Assembly (NCBI GenBank): GCA_024693325.1
Contig: JAILLA010000005.1
Span: 1 to 64,000 of the forward strand
Reading direction: 5' to 3'
Length of the DNA stretch: 64,000 bases
Source of the DNA: Solobacterium sp.
GTDB taxonomy: Bacteria > Bacillota_I > Bacilli_A > Erysipelotrichales > Erysipelotrichaceae
Under the pieces are notes generated by a model, which was given only the letters and a program-made list of their open reading frames with translations, ran no database searches and was not told the DNA's origin. The translations under genes and the position numbers were made by a program. Shown here one piece after another: positions 34,901 through 44,992 of this stretch. Each line of letters begins with the position of its first letter. Positions within the stretch are counted from its first letter, which is position 1.

Positions 34901-35734
34901 TTACTTGCTCTTCCTTCTCGTCATGATAAGAGCGTCGGATGCCTTCTTGTGCTTACGTGTCTTAACACCCATAGCCTTTTTGCCCCAAGGTGTCATAGGA
35001 GACTTACGTCCGATAGGAGTACGTCCCTCACCGCCGCCATGAGGATGGTCAACAGGGTTCATCGCGGAGCCGCGGACTGTCGGGCGGATGCCCATCCATC
35101 TTGTACGGCCTGCTTTACCGATGCTGATCAGGTTATAGTCTTCGTTGCCGACAACACCGATCGTTGCACGGCAGTTATTGCGGACCTTGCGGACTTCACC
35201 GGAGCTCAGACGCAGTGTTGCGTACGGGCCGTCGAAGCCGAGGATCTGTGCGGAGCAGCCGGCAGCTCTTGCCATCTGTCCACCCTTGCCAGGTACCAGC
35301 TCAACGTTGTGAACGAATGTACCTTCAGGGATGCTCTTGAGTTCCATAGCATTTCCGACCTTGATGTCAACTGCAGGTCCGGAAACGATTCTCTGTCCGA
35401 CATTCAGCTGCTGCGGGCAGATGATGTAACGCTTTTCACCATCCAGATAGTTGATCAGAGCGATGTTTGCATTACGGTTAGGATCGTACTCGATCGCCGC
35501 AACGATTCCTTCAACACCGTCCTTGTTTCTCTTGAAATCGATGATTCTGTACTTCTGTTTGGCACCGCCACCCTGATGTCTTGTTGTGATGCGGCCTGTA
35601 TTGCCGCGTCCGCCATGCTTTTTCTTGGGTTCCAGCAGGCTCTTTTCAGGAGTGGACTTTGTGATCCGATCGTTTGCCAGGGTGCTCATGTTGCGGCGCC
35701 CGTTGGTCGTCGGCTTATATTTTTTAATTGCCAT
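34901..35734 (-). CDS. rplB: 50S ribosomal protein L2
   Basis: A 277-residue protein required for subunit association and peptidyl transfer. Landmarks are [22 protein letters not shown] near residue 42 and the highly conserved [21 protein letters not shown] near residue 221 (with the histidine implicated in the peptidyl-transferase centre). It starts 64 bases after rplW, the longest gap in this operon; I see no gene in that gap. Confidence 0.98.
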   Translation of the reverse strand: MAIKKYKPTTNGRRNMSTLANDRITKSTPEKSLLEPKKKHGGRGNTGRITTRHQGGGAKQKYRIIDFKRNKDGVEGIVAAIEYDPNRNANIALINYLDGEKRYIICPQQLNVGQRIVSGPAVDIKVGNAMELKSIPEGTFVHNVELVPGKGGQMARAAGCSAQILGFDGPYATLRLSSGEVRKVRNNCRATIGVVGNEDYNLISIGKAGRTRWMGIRPTVRGSAMNPVDHPHGGGEGRTPIGRKSPMTPWGKKAMGVKTRKHKKASDALIMTRRKSK

Positions 35735-35798
35735 TTTCCTTTACTTTCCTTTCGCATTTATCCGGAGATAGCGAGTTCCTCCGATAGTTGATTCTTTT

Positions 35799-36086
35799 TT
35801 ATACTTCAGGGTACAGGTTGATTTCCTGTCCTTCAGGGAGCGTTACAATAGCCTTGCGTACTGTATTTGTCTTGCCGACATAGCGTCCCATTCTCTTTGT
35901 CTTTGCATGAACATTGACGATGTTCACCTTGACCGGTGTAATGCCGTAGATTTCTTTGATCGCGATAGCAACTGCTGTCTTGTTTGTTCCTTTAGCGACC
36001 TCGAATGTTACCTTATTACCGTTCTCTGCCAGTTCGTTTGTTTTTTCTGTAACGATCGGGCGGATAATGATCTCACGTGCGTTCAT
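35799..36086 (-). CDS. rplW: 50S ribosomal protein L23
   Basis: A 95-residue protein: IIIRPIVTEKTNELAENGNKVTFEVAKGTNKTAVA, the typical L23 N-terminal half, then VNIVNVHAKTKRMGRYVG. It is the docking site for trigger factor and SRP. Its ATG shares one base with the rplD stop. Confidence 0.98.
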   Translation of the reverse strand: MNAREIIIRPIVTEKTNELAENGNKVTFEVAKGTNKTAVAIAIKEIYGITPVKVNIVNVHAKTKRMGRYVGKTNTVRKAIVTLPEGQEINLYPEV

Positions 36087-36715
36087 CAGGCAAATACCTC
36101 CCCTGCTCTAGCAGCGGCAGCTTCTGTCATAACCAGTCTGTCTGCATTGACGATGTCATATACATTCAGTTCAGCGACGGAAACGACCAGTGCGTTCGGA
36201 ATGTTGCGCATGGAGATGAATGCGTTGTCATAATCTTCGGAAGCGTCCGCAACGAACAGTGTCTTGCGGTCGAAGCCGAATGCATTCAGGAGCGCAACTG
36301 CTTTCTTTGTTTTCATTTCAGCGAAGCTCAGGTTTTCGATAACTGTCAGTTCGCTGTTTGCAAGCTTTTCACTCAGTGCGGAACGGAGTGCAAGTCTTCT
36401 TACCTTACGGTTGAGCTTGATTCCGTACTTGCGGGGATGCGGACCGAATGCGATCGCGCCGCCTCTCCACTGTGTAGCTCTCGTGGAACCCTGACGTGCA
36501 CGGCCTGTGCCCTTCTGGCGGAACGGCTTTTTACCTGTGCCGGAAACGAAAGCTCTTGTCTTTGTGGAGTGAGTGCCCTGTCTCAGACCTGCCTGGTAAG
36601 CCAGGATCGTGTCATAGATAGCCTGCTGATTCGGAGTGATTCCGAATACTGCATCATTCAGTTCGATTGATTTAACAACCGCAGCTTCCTGATTAAATAC
36701 ATCAATCTTGGACAT
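36086..36715 (-). CDS. rplD: 50S ribosomal protein L4
   Basis: A 209-residue protein with the long tunnel loop KKPFRQKGTGRARQGSTRATQWRGG near residue 62. In E. coli L4 also represses the S10 operon, but that control is not established for Firmicutes. It overlaps rplC and rplW by one base each. Confidence 0.98.
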   Translation of the reverse strand: MSKIDVFNQEAAVVKSIELNDAVFGITPNQQAIYDTILAYQAGLRQGTHSTKTRAFVSGTGKKPFRQKGTGRARQGSTRATQWRGGAIAFGPHPRKYGIKLNRKVRRLALRSALSEKLANSELTVIENLSFAEMKTKKAVALLNAFGFDRKTLFVADASEDYDNAFISMRNIPNALVVSVAELNVYDIVNADRLVMTEAAAARAGEVFA

Positions 36716-37407
36716 TATTCACCCTCCTCTGCTGCAGGCGCGTAGGAGATCAGTTCAACTGCCGGAACGGATTTGACCGGTTTAACAGTTGTTTTGATCT
36801 CAACCAGACCCTTGCGGGGACCCGGAACGTTGCCTTTGATCAGGATATATCCTTCTTCAGCATTTACTTTGATCACTGTCAGATTCTGATTTGTTGTTGT
36901 GAATCCACCTTCCTGACCAGGCATCGGTGTATTCTTTTCGATTCTGCCGTTGTTACGGCCTGTTGTAGCAAGGGAACCAACGTGTCTGATGTTCTTGGAA
37001 CCACCATGACTCTTAGGTCCCATATGTCCGTTGTTGCGGACGATTACACCATTGTAACCTTTACCTTTGCTCGTTCCTGTAACATCGACGATGTCACCTG
37101 CCGCAAAGATGTCTGCTTTTACTTCAGCACCAACTTCCAGTCCGTAGAGTTCATCAGCTTTGAATTCGCGGATGTAGTGCTTCGGAGCTGTGTTAGCTTT
37201 TTCGCAATGTCCGATAGCTGCTTTTGCAGCGCGGGATGCTTTGACATCTTCATAGCCGAGCTGGACAGCTTCATAGCCATCGTTTTCTTTTGTCTTCTTC
37301 TGCAGCACAACGTTCGGTTCTACTTCAATGACTGTAACCGGAATCAGTTTTCCGTCTACTGTGAAGACCTGTGTCATGCCGAGCTTACGTCCTAAGATAC
37401 CTTTCAT
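36715..37407 (-). CDS. rplC: 50S ribosomal protein L3
   Basis: A 230-residue protein: MKGILGRKLGMTQVFTVDGK at the start and GKGYNGVIVRNNGHMGPKSHGGSKNIRHVGS in the loop that reaches the peptidyl-transferase centre. A short acidic tail (APAAEEGE) ends it. It follows rpsJ by 23 bases. Confidence 0.98.
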   Translation of the reverse strand: MKGILGRKLGMTQVFTVDGKLIPVTVIEVEPNVVLQKKTKENDGYEAVQLGYEDVKASRAAKAAIGHCEKANTAPKHYIREFKADELYGLEVGAEVKADIFAAGDIVDVTGTSKGKGYNGVIVRNNGHMGPKSHGGSKNIRHVGSLATTGRNNGRIEKNTPMPGQEGGFTTTNQNLTVIKVNAEEGYILIKGNVPGPRKGLVEIKTTVKPVKSVPAVELISYAPAAEEGE

Positions 37408-37430
37408 CTGTATTCACCCGGTTCCTTTCC

Positions 37431-37742
37431 TTACAGCTTAATCTCGATGTCAACACCGCTGGGCAGATCCAGTCTGCTCAGAGCGTCGATTGTTTCAGCG
37501 CTCGGGCCGATAATCTCAATTAATCTCTTGTGTGTGCGGATCTCGAACTGTTCGCGGGAATCCTTGTACTTATGAACAGCACGCAGGACTGTAACGACTT
37601 CTCTTTCAGTCGGCAGCGGAACAGGTCCGGTGATCTTCTTTGCACCGTGGCTGGCTGCTGTTTCAACGATCTTCTTGCTTGCAGCATCCAGACTTCTGTT
37701 CTCGTAAGCTTTCAAACGAATTCTTACTGAGTTCTTTGCCAT
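37431..37742 (-). CDS. rpsJ: 30S ribosomal protein S10 (NusE)
   Basis: A 103-residue protein: [23 protein letters not shown], then [31 protein letters not shown]. It acts both in the ribosome and in NusB-dependent antitermination. First gene of the 24-gene operon that ends with rplQ. The ribosome site is AAGGAGG. Confidence 0.98.
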   Translation of the reverse strand: MAKNSVRIRLKAYENRSLDAASKKIVETAASHGAKKITGPVPLPTEREVVTVLRAVHKYKDSREQFEIRTHKRLIEIIGPSAETIDALSRLDLPSGVDIEIKL

Positions 37743-37875
37743 GAATTTTTCCTCCTTATATTCACTCCGTCTTTGCTTTTCAAGACGGATCGCTCCGCGG
37801 AAATTCCCCGGTTTTCACGTTGTCCGTAGCAACGGCTTCCAGCGTGCCGGCAACCTCCCGCCTCTACGCGAGTGC
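37743..37875 (-). promoter_or_regulatory. Leader of the S10-spc-alpha operon
   Basis: About 130 bases from the predicted start to rpsJ. Two hairpins are clear: TCCGTCTT/AAGACGGA (37766-37789) just before the ribosome site and CGTTG/CAACG (37818-37834). G/C-rich segments in between could form further stems. No T run follows them, so control by translation or stability is more likely than termination. I do not recognise a known ribosomal-protein binding fold. Confidence 0.5.
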
Positions 37876-37881
37876 CCCAAT

Positions 37882-37910
37882 ATAGTAACACCCATTAATA
37901 CCTAAATCAA
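37882..37910 (-). promoter_or_regulatory. Promoter of the S10-spc-alpha operon
   Basis: On the minus strand TTGATT (37905-37910), a 17-bp spacer ending in TGT, and TACTAT (37882-37887); the TGT gives an extended -10. The transcription start is predicted near 37875. An A-rich minus-strand stretch (37911-37920 region) just upstream could act as an UP element. Confidence 0.8.
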
Positions 37911-37986
37911 CCTTTTTTTATCGGTTTTTTTGCACTTTTTTCAAATTTGAACCCTGCCCCGTCAAAGGTGCTGTTTCTGCCTTTTT

Positions 37987-38001
37987 TACAAGCGCTTACA
38001 T
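37987..38001. promoter_or_regulatory. Candidate cre (CcpA) site
   Basis: On the minus strand ATGTAAGCGCTTGTA matches the cre consensus WTGNAANCGNWNNCW at all but one defined position and is nearly palindromic. It lies about 110 bases upstream of the pfkB-like promoter and about 80 bases upstream of the S10 promoter, so it could serve either. An inverted repeat TTCCGTCA/TGACGGAA (38049-38056 with 38083-38090) lies closer to the kinase promoter. Confidence 0.45.
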
Positions 38002-38100
38002 GCCTGAAATGTTCCGAAAAACCGAAATTTTTGGCATTTTTGTAGTGTTTCCGTCAGGTTTCGCGGTATATTCCGGCCGGTATGACGGAAAAACAGTCAA

Positions 38101-38129
38101 TTGAACGCACGTCTGTAAATCGGTATCAT
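38101..38129 (+). promoter_or_regulatory. Promoter of the pfkB-like operon
   Basis: TTGAAC (38101-38106), a 17-bp spacer and TATCAT (38124-38129). A GTACCC/GGGTAC hairpin (38140-38156) lies in the short leader. Confidence 0.7.
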
Positions 38130-38178
38130 TAAATTGACCGTACCCTTTCCGGGTACATTGGAAAGAAGGCTGAGTCAC

Positions 38179-39081
38179 ATGATCTATACCGTTACACTGA
38201 ACCCCGCACTCGACTATGTCGTTCAGACACCGCATTTTAAAACAGGTCAGATCAACCGCAATACTAGTGAGCATATCTATTTCGGAGGCAAAGGCATCAA
38301 TGTCTCCTGTATTCTGAAGGAACTCGGAGTGGAGAGCACTGCGGTCGGTTTTATTGCAGGCTTTACCGGAAAAGCTCTCAGGGATGGTTTGTCAGCCATG
38401 CAGATCCGTACTGATCTTGTTGAAGTGTCCGAAGGTATGACCAGGATCAATGTAAAGGTCAGGTCGGCGGACGATGAGACAGAGATCAACGGAATGGGTC
38501 CTGTGATCACGGATGCCGATCTCCGGATATTGACGGAGCGTCTGAAAAAAGCAGGTCCCGGAGATACGCTTGTCATTTCCGGCAGTATTCCCTCCTGTTT
38601 GAGCAGCCGGACATATGAAGAGATCCTGGAAGAGATTGAGCCGGGCGTCAGACTGGTCGTGGATGCGGAAAAAGGACTGCTGCTGAATATCCTCAGATTC
38701 CGCCCGTTCCTGATCAAGCCCAACAGCATTGAACTGGGACAGATGTTCGATACCATCCTGAACACAAAAGAAGAGATCATTACATATGCCCGAAAGCTTC
38801 AGGAACTGGGTGCCCGCAATGTTCTGGTATCCATGGCTGCGGAAGGCGCCCTGCTGCTGGATGAGAACGGGGATGTCCACGAACAGAGAGCAGCCAGGGG
38901 AACCGTTGTCAATTCTGTCGGCGCAGGCGATTCCATGGTTGCCGGATTTCTGGCAGGTTTTCTTGAAACCGGGTCATATGATCATGCGCTGAAGCTCGGT
39001 ACAGCATGCGGCGGCGCGACCGCATTTCATTCCGGCCTTGCGTCAAAAGAACAGATCGATGAGATCATGGAGATATTATGA
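38179..39081 (+). CDS. PfkB-family 1-phosphofructokinase/tagatose-6-phosphate kinase-like
   Basis: About 300 residues from MIYTVTLNPALDYVV, the typical FruK/LacC start, with an AGAAGG ribosome site; 15 upstream codons are open but not family-like. The PfkB signature 1 region GGKGINVSCILKELG lies near residue 36 and signature 2 TVVNSVGAGDSMVAGF near residue 244, with catalytic Asp in GAGDS. It phosphorylates a hexose monophosphate such as fructose 1-phosphate with ATP. No PTS or repressor gene adjoins, so the exact sugar is open. The stop overlaps the next start (ATGA). Confidence 0.87.
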   Translation: MIYTVTLNPALDYVVQTPHFKTGQINRNTSEHIYFGGKGINVSCILKELGVESTAVGFIAGFTGKALRDGLSAMQIRTDLVEVSEGMTRINVKVRSADDETEINGMGPVITDADLRILTERLKKAGPGDTLVISGSIPSCLSSRTYEEILEEIEPGVRLVVDAEKGLLLNILRFRPFLIKPNSIELGQMFDTILNTKEEIITYARKLQELGARNVLVSMAAEGALLLDENGDVHEQRAARGTVVNSVGAGDSMVAGFLAGFLETGSYDHALKLGTACGGATAFHSGLASKEQIDEIMEIL

Positions 39082-39725
39082 GATATACGATCCTGTGCTA
39101 CGGTGATTCCAATACCTATGGTTATATCCCGGCTGGTGAAGGAAAGCGGTATGACGAAGATACGCGCTGGACATGCCGTCTGCAGAAGCAGCTTGGAAAC
39201 GAATTTTATGTGATCGAAGAAGGATGCAGCGGAAGGACGACCGATGTTGATGACCCTGATGCGCCGTGGAAAAACGGCATGAGCGGTCTGCTCATCTCCC
39301 TGCATACGCATAAACCGATCGATCTGATCATTTTGATGCTGGGGACGAATGACCTGAAAACCAGCTTTCACAGAGATGCGGAAACGATCGCTGCCGCAGC
39401 AGCATCCATTGGCAGAAAGGCTCTCAGCTACCTGAGCGTCAAACAGGAATCTGTCCCAAAGATCCTGTTCCTCTGTCCGCCCCATCTGTATGAACATGTC
39501 GGAGATGGTGTATTCGGGGAAGAATTCTCCCATGAATCTTATCTTGTCTCCCTGCAGCTGCCTGAATATTACCGGAAACAGGCAGAACTGAACGGATTTA
39601 TCTTTATGGATACTTCCCGTTTCCTGACCTCTTCCGAAACTGACGGCGTCCATCTTACACCCGAAGCACATGCAAGACTGGCTGATGAACTGTCTGCTCT
39701 CATCAAAGCAAGGAGGTTCTTATGA
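39078..39725 (+). CDS. SGNH/GDSL-family hydrolase
   Basis: A 215-residue protein with block I CYGDSNTYGY (Ser11 nucleophile), block III MLGTNDLK near residue 94 and DGVHLTPEAH near residue 194. These features, and the DxR-rich start ERRYDEDTRW-type segment (KRYDEDTRW), resemble the TesA-like or arylesterase branch. It is cytoplasmic by sequence. It is coupled to the kinase by an ATGA overlap and to the VOC gene by another, so the three are one operon. Confidence 0.85.
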   Translation: MRYTILCYGDSNTYGYIPAGEGKRYDEDTRWTCRLQKQLGNEFYVIEEGCSGRTTDVDDPDAPWKNGMSGLLISLHTHKPIDLIILMLGTNDLKTSFHRDAETIAAAAASIGRKALSYLSVKQESVPKILFLCPPHLYEHVGDGVFGEEFSHESYLVSLQLPEYYRKQAELNGFIFMDTSRFLTSSETDGVHLTPEAHARLADELSALIKARRFL

Positions 39726-40123
39726 TCAGAGGCGTACACCACATTTCCATGAACTGTTCCGAGGAACAGCTTCCGGAAGCGAAACATTTCTACAGCGATC
39801 TGCTCGGACTTCAGATCGTCCGTGAATGGCCGAAAGGCATAATGATCGAAGCCGGAAACTGCTGGATCGAGATCATGATCGGTGATGCAAACCGTCTGAA
39901 AGGAGCTGTCCGTCATTTTGCATTCTATGTAGATGATACTGATGAAACAGCTGCCCGTCTTTCGGAAGCAGGCTATGAACTGTTCGACGGGCCAAGAGAT
40001 ATCTGTATTGCCAGCGAACCGCCTGTACCTGCCCGCATTGCATTTGTACGCGGTCCGTTAGGTGAAGAAGTCGAACTGTTTAACGACAGATCTGTCAATG
40101 CCGGGAGGTTCATAAACAACTGA
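39722..40123 (+). CDS. VOC superfamily (glyoxalase/dioxygenase-fold) protein
   Basis: A 133-residue protein with the paired beta-alpha-beta-beta-beta units: GVHHISMNCSEEQ (metal-type His) at the start, DLLGLQIVREWP, then RHFAFYVDDTDETAARL in the second unit and RGPLGEEVELFN at the end with the acidic ligand. Possible roles are glyoxalase, isomerase or antibiotic binding; I cannot choose. Last gene of the pfkB-SGNH-VOC operon. Confidence 0.82.
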   Translation: MIRGVHHISMNCSEEQLPEAKHFYSDLLGLQIVREWPKGIMIEAGNCWIEIMIGDANRLKGAVRHFAFYVDDTDETAARLSEAGYELFDGPRDICIASEPPVPARIAFVRGPLGEEVELFNDRSVNAGRFINN

Positions 40124-40141
40124 AACATTCCAGCCGGAAAC

Positions 40142-40192
40142 AAAAAAGCCGTGAGTATTACTGATGATTGATCAATCAGTACTCACGGTTTT
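40142..40192. terminator. Bidirectional terminator
   Basis: GCCGTGAGTA (40148-40157) pairs with TACTCACGG (40180-40188), with inner pairing of ACTGAT/ATCAGT type; TTTTC follows on the plus strand and an A run precedes (T run on minus). It ends the VOC operon and the convergent barnase-barstar operon. Confidence 0.85.
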
Positions 40193-40196
40193 CATT

Positions 40197-40475
40197 TCAG
40201 CGTTTCAGACGGAATTTCAGATACGGATTTTCAAGTGCTGTGTCAAACATGACTGTCAGGATCCTGTAGGAATAGCTTCCCTCAGCCATCATGACCAGTG
40301 TTTTCTGGTCCAGGCAGATCTCAGTCTCATGATGTATCTCGCTCAGGCAGTCATGCAGCGCATCAAGATTTTTGCCATAGTAATCTGCGAACGAGAAGAC
40401 TTCCTGCAGATAAGCATGAGCTGTCTCTTTATCCTGGCACAGTCTTGTACCGTCCAGCTCGATCGTCCATTTCAT
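40197..40475 (-). CDS. Barstar-family ribonuclease inhibitor
   Basis: A 92-residue protein from MKWTIELDG, one base after the barnase stop and with the ribosome site GGGGAGG inside the end of the barnase gene. The barstar core YYGKNLDALHDCL near residue 37 keeps the two aspartates equivalent to Asp35 and Asp39 of B. amyloliquefaciens barstar, which block the nuclease active site. No signal peptide, so it stays in the cytosol and protects the cell from its own nuclease. Upstream in-frame codons are ignored because they overlap barnase. Confidence 0.9.
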   Translation of the reverse strand: MKWTIELDGTRLCQDKETAHAYLQEVFSFADYYGKNLDALHDCLSEIHHETEICLDQKTLVMMAEGSYSYRILTVMFDTALENPYLKFRLKR

Positions 40476-40476
40476 G

Positions 40477-41040
40477 TTATGGTTCCTCCCCATACAGAAG
40501 TTCAAATGTCTCATAATGATCAGGCGTATACCAGATCAGTCCGTCATTTGAATAAATGATGCGTTCCGCTCCCCTGCTCCGTTCGTGCAGGGTATTGATA
40601 TCGCACTCATAGTAGATCCGCCCATCAACATCAGGCAGATTGCCTTCATAATTGCTGTAAACATCGCCGCCGATGCATTTCCCTTTGATCTTCCTGTTCA
40701 GCGCGCCGGAAGTCCATCCTTTTCTGCGGGCCTGTTTCTTGGTCATGAAGTTTGAAGGAAGCTTTCCGTACTGATAAAGATACAGCGCAACTTCTTCCTT
40801 ACTGTCATATGTTCCGTTCTCATCAAGCAGTTTCTCTGTCGGGGTCGGAACCGGATCAGGGGCAATCGACGGATCAGGATCCGATGTCACCTGGATCACC
40901 GGCAGATCTGTTGATACGGGCTCTGCTGTCACAGTCACCGGAGCAGCTGTCGGCTCAGGCGCAGGATGTGTGCAGGCGGACAGAACCAGACTGAACACAG
41001 CCATAAACAGCAGTACAAACGTCCTCAGCTGTTTCTTCAT
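40477..41040 (-). CDS. Lipoprotein barnase (guanyl-specific ribonuclease, N1/T1 family)
   Basis: A 187-residue protein. A signal peptide ends in the lipobox VLSAC (Cys23), then a Pro/Thr-rich linker runs to about residue 70. The barnase domain has KLP (Lys93, like Lys27), ECDIN (Glu145, the general base Glu73), RGAER (Arg156 and Arg160, like Arg83 and Arg87) and DHYETF (His175, like His102), so it should be an active RNase. The guanine-loop SNREG of barnase is SNYEG here, with Tyr in place of Arg59. Lipid anchoring is unusual, since classical barnase is freely secreted. It lies just upstream of its inhibitor. Confidence 0.9.
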   Translation of the reverse strand: MKKQLRTFVLLFMAVFSLVLSACTHPAPEPTAAPVTVTAEPVSTDLPVIQVTSDPDPSIAPDPVPTPTEKLLDENGTYDSKEEVALYLYQYGKLPSNFMTKKQARRKGWTSGALNRKIKGKCIGGDVYSNYEGNLPDVDGRIYYECDINTLHERSRGAERIIYSNDGLIWYTPDHYETFELLYGEEP

Positions 41041-41082
41041 ACGCCACCTCCTTGTTATAAGCAGATTATACAGGAACGAGCG

Positions 41083-41110
41083 TAAAAAAAAGATACCCCG
41101 GAGGATATCT
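41083..41110 (-). terminator. Terminator of the str operon
   Basis: On the minus strand AGATATCC pairs with GGGTATCT (41091-41110) and an eight-base T run follows. It lies 18 bases after the tuf stop. Confidence 0.85.
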
Positions 41111-41128
41111 TTCTTTAAGTTCAGTCGA

Positions 41129-42322
41129 TTACTGTTCGATTTCTGTGATGGAACCGGAACCTACTGTACGTCCACCTTCACGGATGGAGAACTTTGTTCC
41201 CTGTTCAACAGCGATCGGAGCCAGAAGTTCAACTTCCATGACAACGTTGTCGCCAGGCATGCACATTTCTGTGCCTTCAGGAAGTCTGATAACGCCTGTA
41301 ACGTCTGTTGTACGGAAATAGAACTGAGGACGATAGTTGGAAACGAACGGTGTATGACGTCCGCCTTCTTCCTTAGTCAGAACGTAAACCTGAGCCTTGA
41401 ACTTTGTATGAGGTGTAACGGAACCCGGCTTAGCGAGAACCTGTCCACGCTCAACTTCGTCACGGTTAACACCACGGAGCAGAGCACCGATGTTGTCACC
41501 AGCCTGAGCAAAGTCAAGAGTCTTACGGAACATTTCGATACCTGTAACGACAGTTGTTCTTGTCTCTTTGAGACCAACGATTTCAACCTGGTCGTTGAGG
41601 TTCAGCTTACCACGTTCTACACGGCCTGTAGCAACAGTACCACGGCCTGTGATCGTGAAGACGTCTTCAACAGCCATCAGGAACGGCTTGTCGAATTCGT
41701 GTGCAGGTGTCGGGATCCATTCATCAACAGCGTCGAGGAGTTCCTGGATCGGAGCGAGCCAGTCAGGATCACCTTCGAGAGCCTTCAGAGCGGAACCACG
41801 AATGATCGGTGTATCATCGCCTTCGAATCCATATTCGGAAAGAAGGTCACGAACTTCCATTTCAACGAGGTCGATCAGTTCAGGATCGTCAACCATGTCG
41901 CACTTGTTCAGGAATACGACCATCTTAGGTACGCCTACCTGACGGGACAGCAGGATGTGCTCACGTGTCTGAGGCATCGGTCCGTCTGTAGCAGCAACTA
42001 CGAGGATAGCGCCGTCCATCTGAGCAGCACCAGTGATCATGTTCTTGACATAGTCAGCATGACCTGGGCAGTCTACGTGTGCATAGTGACGTGTTTTTGT
42101 TGAGTACTCAACGTGAGCAGTATTGATCGTGATACCACGAGCTTTTTCTTCCGGTGCGCCGTCGATCTGATCATAAGCTTCGAACTTAGCGGAACCAGCT
42201 TCAGGGTGCTCAGCGAGATACTTGGTGATTGCGGCCGTCAGCGTTGTTTTGCCATGGTCGACATGACCGATCGTACCGATATTTACATGATCGAGTGAGC
42301 GGTCAAACTTTTGCTTTGCCAT
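41129..42322 (-). CDS. tuf: Elongation factor Tu
   Basis: A 397-residue GTPase from [20 protein letters not shown] (GGAGGAAAACCC ribosome site; nine extra upstream codons are not family-like). GTP motifs: [10 protein letters not shown] near residue 18, DCPGHADY near residue 81 and NKCDMVDD near residue 136. It delivers aminoacyl-tRNA to the ribosome. Last gene of the str operon, 74 bases after fusA. Confidence 0.98.
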   Translation of the reverse strand: MAKQKFDRSLDHVNIGTIGHVDHGKTTLTAAITKYLAEHPEAGSAKFEAYDQIDGAPEEKARGITINTAHVEYSTKTRHYAHVDCPGHADYVKNMITGAAQMDGAILVVAATDGPMPQTREHILLSRQVGVPKMVVFLNKCDMVDDPELIDLVEMEVRDLLSEYGFEGDDTPIIRGSALKALEGDPDWLAPIQELLDAVDEWIPTPAHEFDKPFLMAVEDVFTITGRGTVATGRVERGKLNLNDQVEIVGLKETRTTVVTGIEMFRKTLDFAQAGDNIGALLRGVNRDEVERGQVLAKPGSVTPHTKFKAQVYVLTKEEGGRHTPFVSNYRPQFYFRTTDVTGVIRLPEGTEMCMPGDNVVMEVELLAPIAVEQGTKFSIREGGRTVGSGSITEIEQ

Positions 42323-42396
42323 AATGGGTTTTCCTCCTGATTTAATCAATTTATGTGCGTAATCATTTTATGATAAACACATTCCATTTGCAATAA

Positions 42397-44469
42397 TTAC
42401 TTAGTACTGTTCTTTTCGATGATTTCCTTAGCGATGCTCTTAGGTACTTCCTCGTAGTGATCTGTCTGCATAATGTAAGTGCCGCGTCCCTGTGTAATGG
42501 AACGGAGATCTGTTACATAGCCGAACATTTCGCTCAGAGGTACATAACTGGAAATCTTGATTGCGTTGCCGGTCTCTTCCTGCATACGGATCTGACCTCT
42601 TCTCTTTACGATGTCTCCCATGACGGAGCCAAGGTAATCAGACGGTGCAGTTACGTCTACACGCATGATCGGTTCGAGAATGACAGGGTTGCACTTCTTT
42701 GCGGCTTCCTTCAGAGCGAGGGATGCTGCAATCTTGTACGCCTGTTCAGATGAGTCGACATCATGATAGGAACCGTCGAACAGTACCGCTTTGATGTCTA
42801 CGACCGGATAGCCTGCGATGAGGCCGTTTCCGAGCGCATCTTCCAGACCCTGCTGTGTCGGTTTGATGTATTCCTTCGGAACACTTCCGCCGACTGTTTC
42901 ATCCGCGAATTCAAAGCCTTTGCCTTCATTCGGGCTGAAACGGATCCATACATGACCATACTGACCATGACCGCCGGACTGACGAACGAATTTACCTTCG
43001 CACTCAGCTTCGCTGCGGATCGTTTCACGGTAAGCAACCTGAGGAGCACCGGCAGTAGCTTCTACCTTAAACTCTCTCTTCATACGGTCCATGATGATAT
43101 CCAGCTGCAGTTCACCGACACCGGCGATGATCGTCTGTCCTGTTTCTTCATCGGTATATGTACGGAATGTCGGGTCTTCTTCAGCCAGCTTAGCCAGGGC
43201 GTTGTCCATCTTCTGGGCATCAGCCTTTGTCTTGGGCTCAACTGACATCTGGATGACCGGCTCCGGGAATACCATGGATTCCAGGATGATCGGGCTGTCT
43301 TCAGCACACAGCGTATCACCGGTTGTGGTGTTCTTGAGACCTACCGCACCAGCGATGTCGCCGGCAAATACTTCCGTGATATCTGTACGGTGGTTAGCGT
43401 GCATACGGACGATACGTCCCAGACGCTCTCTCTTGTTCTTTGTAGCATTCAGCACATAGCTGCCGGCTGTGATCGTACCGGAGTATACACGGAAATATGT
43501 CAGTCTTCCGACGAATGGATCGGTAGCGACCTTAAATGCAAGGGCGCTGAACGGCTGTTTGTCATCCGGAATACGTTCTGCTTCTTCTCCGTCTGTCAGA
43601 TGTCCCTTGATTGCAGGGATGTCTGTCGGAGCAGGCAGATAATCAACAACTGCGTCAAGCAGGAGCTGAACACCTTTATTCTTATAGGCGGAACCGCACA
43701 TTACAGGGAAGAATTCGGAAGTCAGCACGCCCTTACGGATCGCACCCTTGATCTCTTCTACTGTAGGATCTTCGCCTTCAAGAACCTTCATCATCAGATC
43801 ATCGTCATAGTCAGCAAGTGCTTCCAGCATAGCCATACGCATTTCCTGAGCCTGATCCTGATACTGTTCTTCGACCTCTGTGATCTGAATGTCTGTTCCC
43901 AGGTCATTCATATACATTTCCTGTTTCATGGTAACGAGGTCGATAATTCCGCGGAAGCTGCTTTCAGCGCCGATCGGCATCTGGATAGCTGCAGCCTTGG
44001 CACCAAGACGGTCGCCGATGGATTTGACGCTCATATAGAAGTCAGCACCTGTAGCGTCCATCTTATTGGAGAATACGATACGCGGAACTCTGTATTCTGT
44101 TGCCTGTCTCCAGACTGTTTCAGTCTGAGGTTCAACACCGGCCTTGGAGTCCAGGACAGTAACAGCACCGTCCAGTACTCGCAGGGAACGTTCAACTTCA
44201 GCAGTGAAGTCTACGTGGCCTGGTGTATCGATAATATTGATCTGGCAGTCTTTCCACTGACATGTGGTAGCTGCAGAAGTGATCGTGATACCGCGTTCCT
44301 GTTCCTGTGCCATCCAGTCCATCTGGGAAGCACCGTCATGCGTCTCACCGATCTTGTAGATTTTACCTGTGTAATACAGAATACGCTCAGTCGTTGTCGT
44401 TTTGCCGGCATCGATGTGCGCCATGATTCCAATATTACGGACTTTGTTTAACGGGAACTCTCTGGGCAT
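42397..44469 (-). CDS. fusA: Elongation factor G
   Basis: A 690-residue GTPase with [19 protein letters not shown] near residue 16, DTPGHVDF near residue 82 and [10 protein letters not shown] near residue 136, then domains II-V (domain [15 protein letters not shown] region). It drives translocation. Length is normal. It follows rpsG by 37 bases. Confidence 0.98.
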   Translation of the reverse strand: MPREFPLNKVRNIGIMAHIDAGKTTTTERILYYTGKIYKIGETHDGASQMDWMAQEQERGITITSAATTCQWKDCQINIIDTPGHVDFTAEVERSLRVLDGAVTVLDSKAGVEPQTETVWRQATEYRVPRIVFSNKMDATGADFYMSVKSIGDRLGAKAAAIQMPIGAESSFRGIIDLVTMKQEMYMNDLGTDIQITEVEEQYQDQAQEMRMAMLEALADYDDDLMMKVLEGEDPTVEEIKGAIRKGVLTSEFFPVMCGSAYKNKGVQLLLDAVVDYLPAPTDIPAIKGHLTDGEEAERIPDDKQPFSALAFKVATDPFVGRLTYFRVYSGTITAGSYVLNATKNKRERLGRIVRMHANHRTDITEVFAGDIAGAVGLKNTTTGDTLCAEDSPIILESMVFPEPVIQMSVEPKTKADAQKMDNALAKLAEEDPTFRTYTDEETGQTIIAGVGELQLDIIMDRMKREFKVEATAGAPQVAYRETIRSEAECEGKFVRQSGGHGQYGHVWIRFSPNEGKGFEFADETVGGSVPKEYIKPTQQGLEDALGNGLIAGYPVVDIKAVLFDGSYHDVDSSEQAYKIAASLALKEAAKKCNPVILEPIMRVDVTAPSDYLGSVMGDIVKRRGQIRMQEETGNAIKISSYVPLSEMFGYVTDLRSITQGRGTYIMQTDHYEEVPKSIAKEIIEKNSTK

Positions 44470-44506
44470 AAATCGCTCCTTTCAATATGGAAGTTCAAGT
44501 TCATTA

Positions 44507-44983
<477 letters not shown>

Positions 44984-44992
44984 TCACCTCAC

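Noticed and set aside
24210-37730. Long plus-strand ORFs across the ribosomal operon (for example 34739-35791)
   Set aside because: They overlap conserved ribosomal genes and look like shadows of their codon bias.
40477-41040. Barnase-barstar as part of a polymorphic toxin system
   Set aside because: There is no pretoxin, RHS, LXG or WXG domain; the signal peptide and lipobox explain export on their own.
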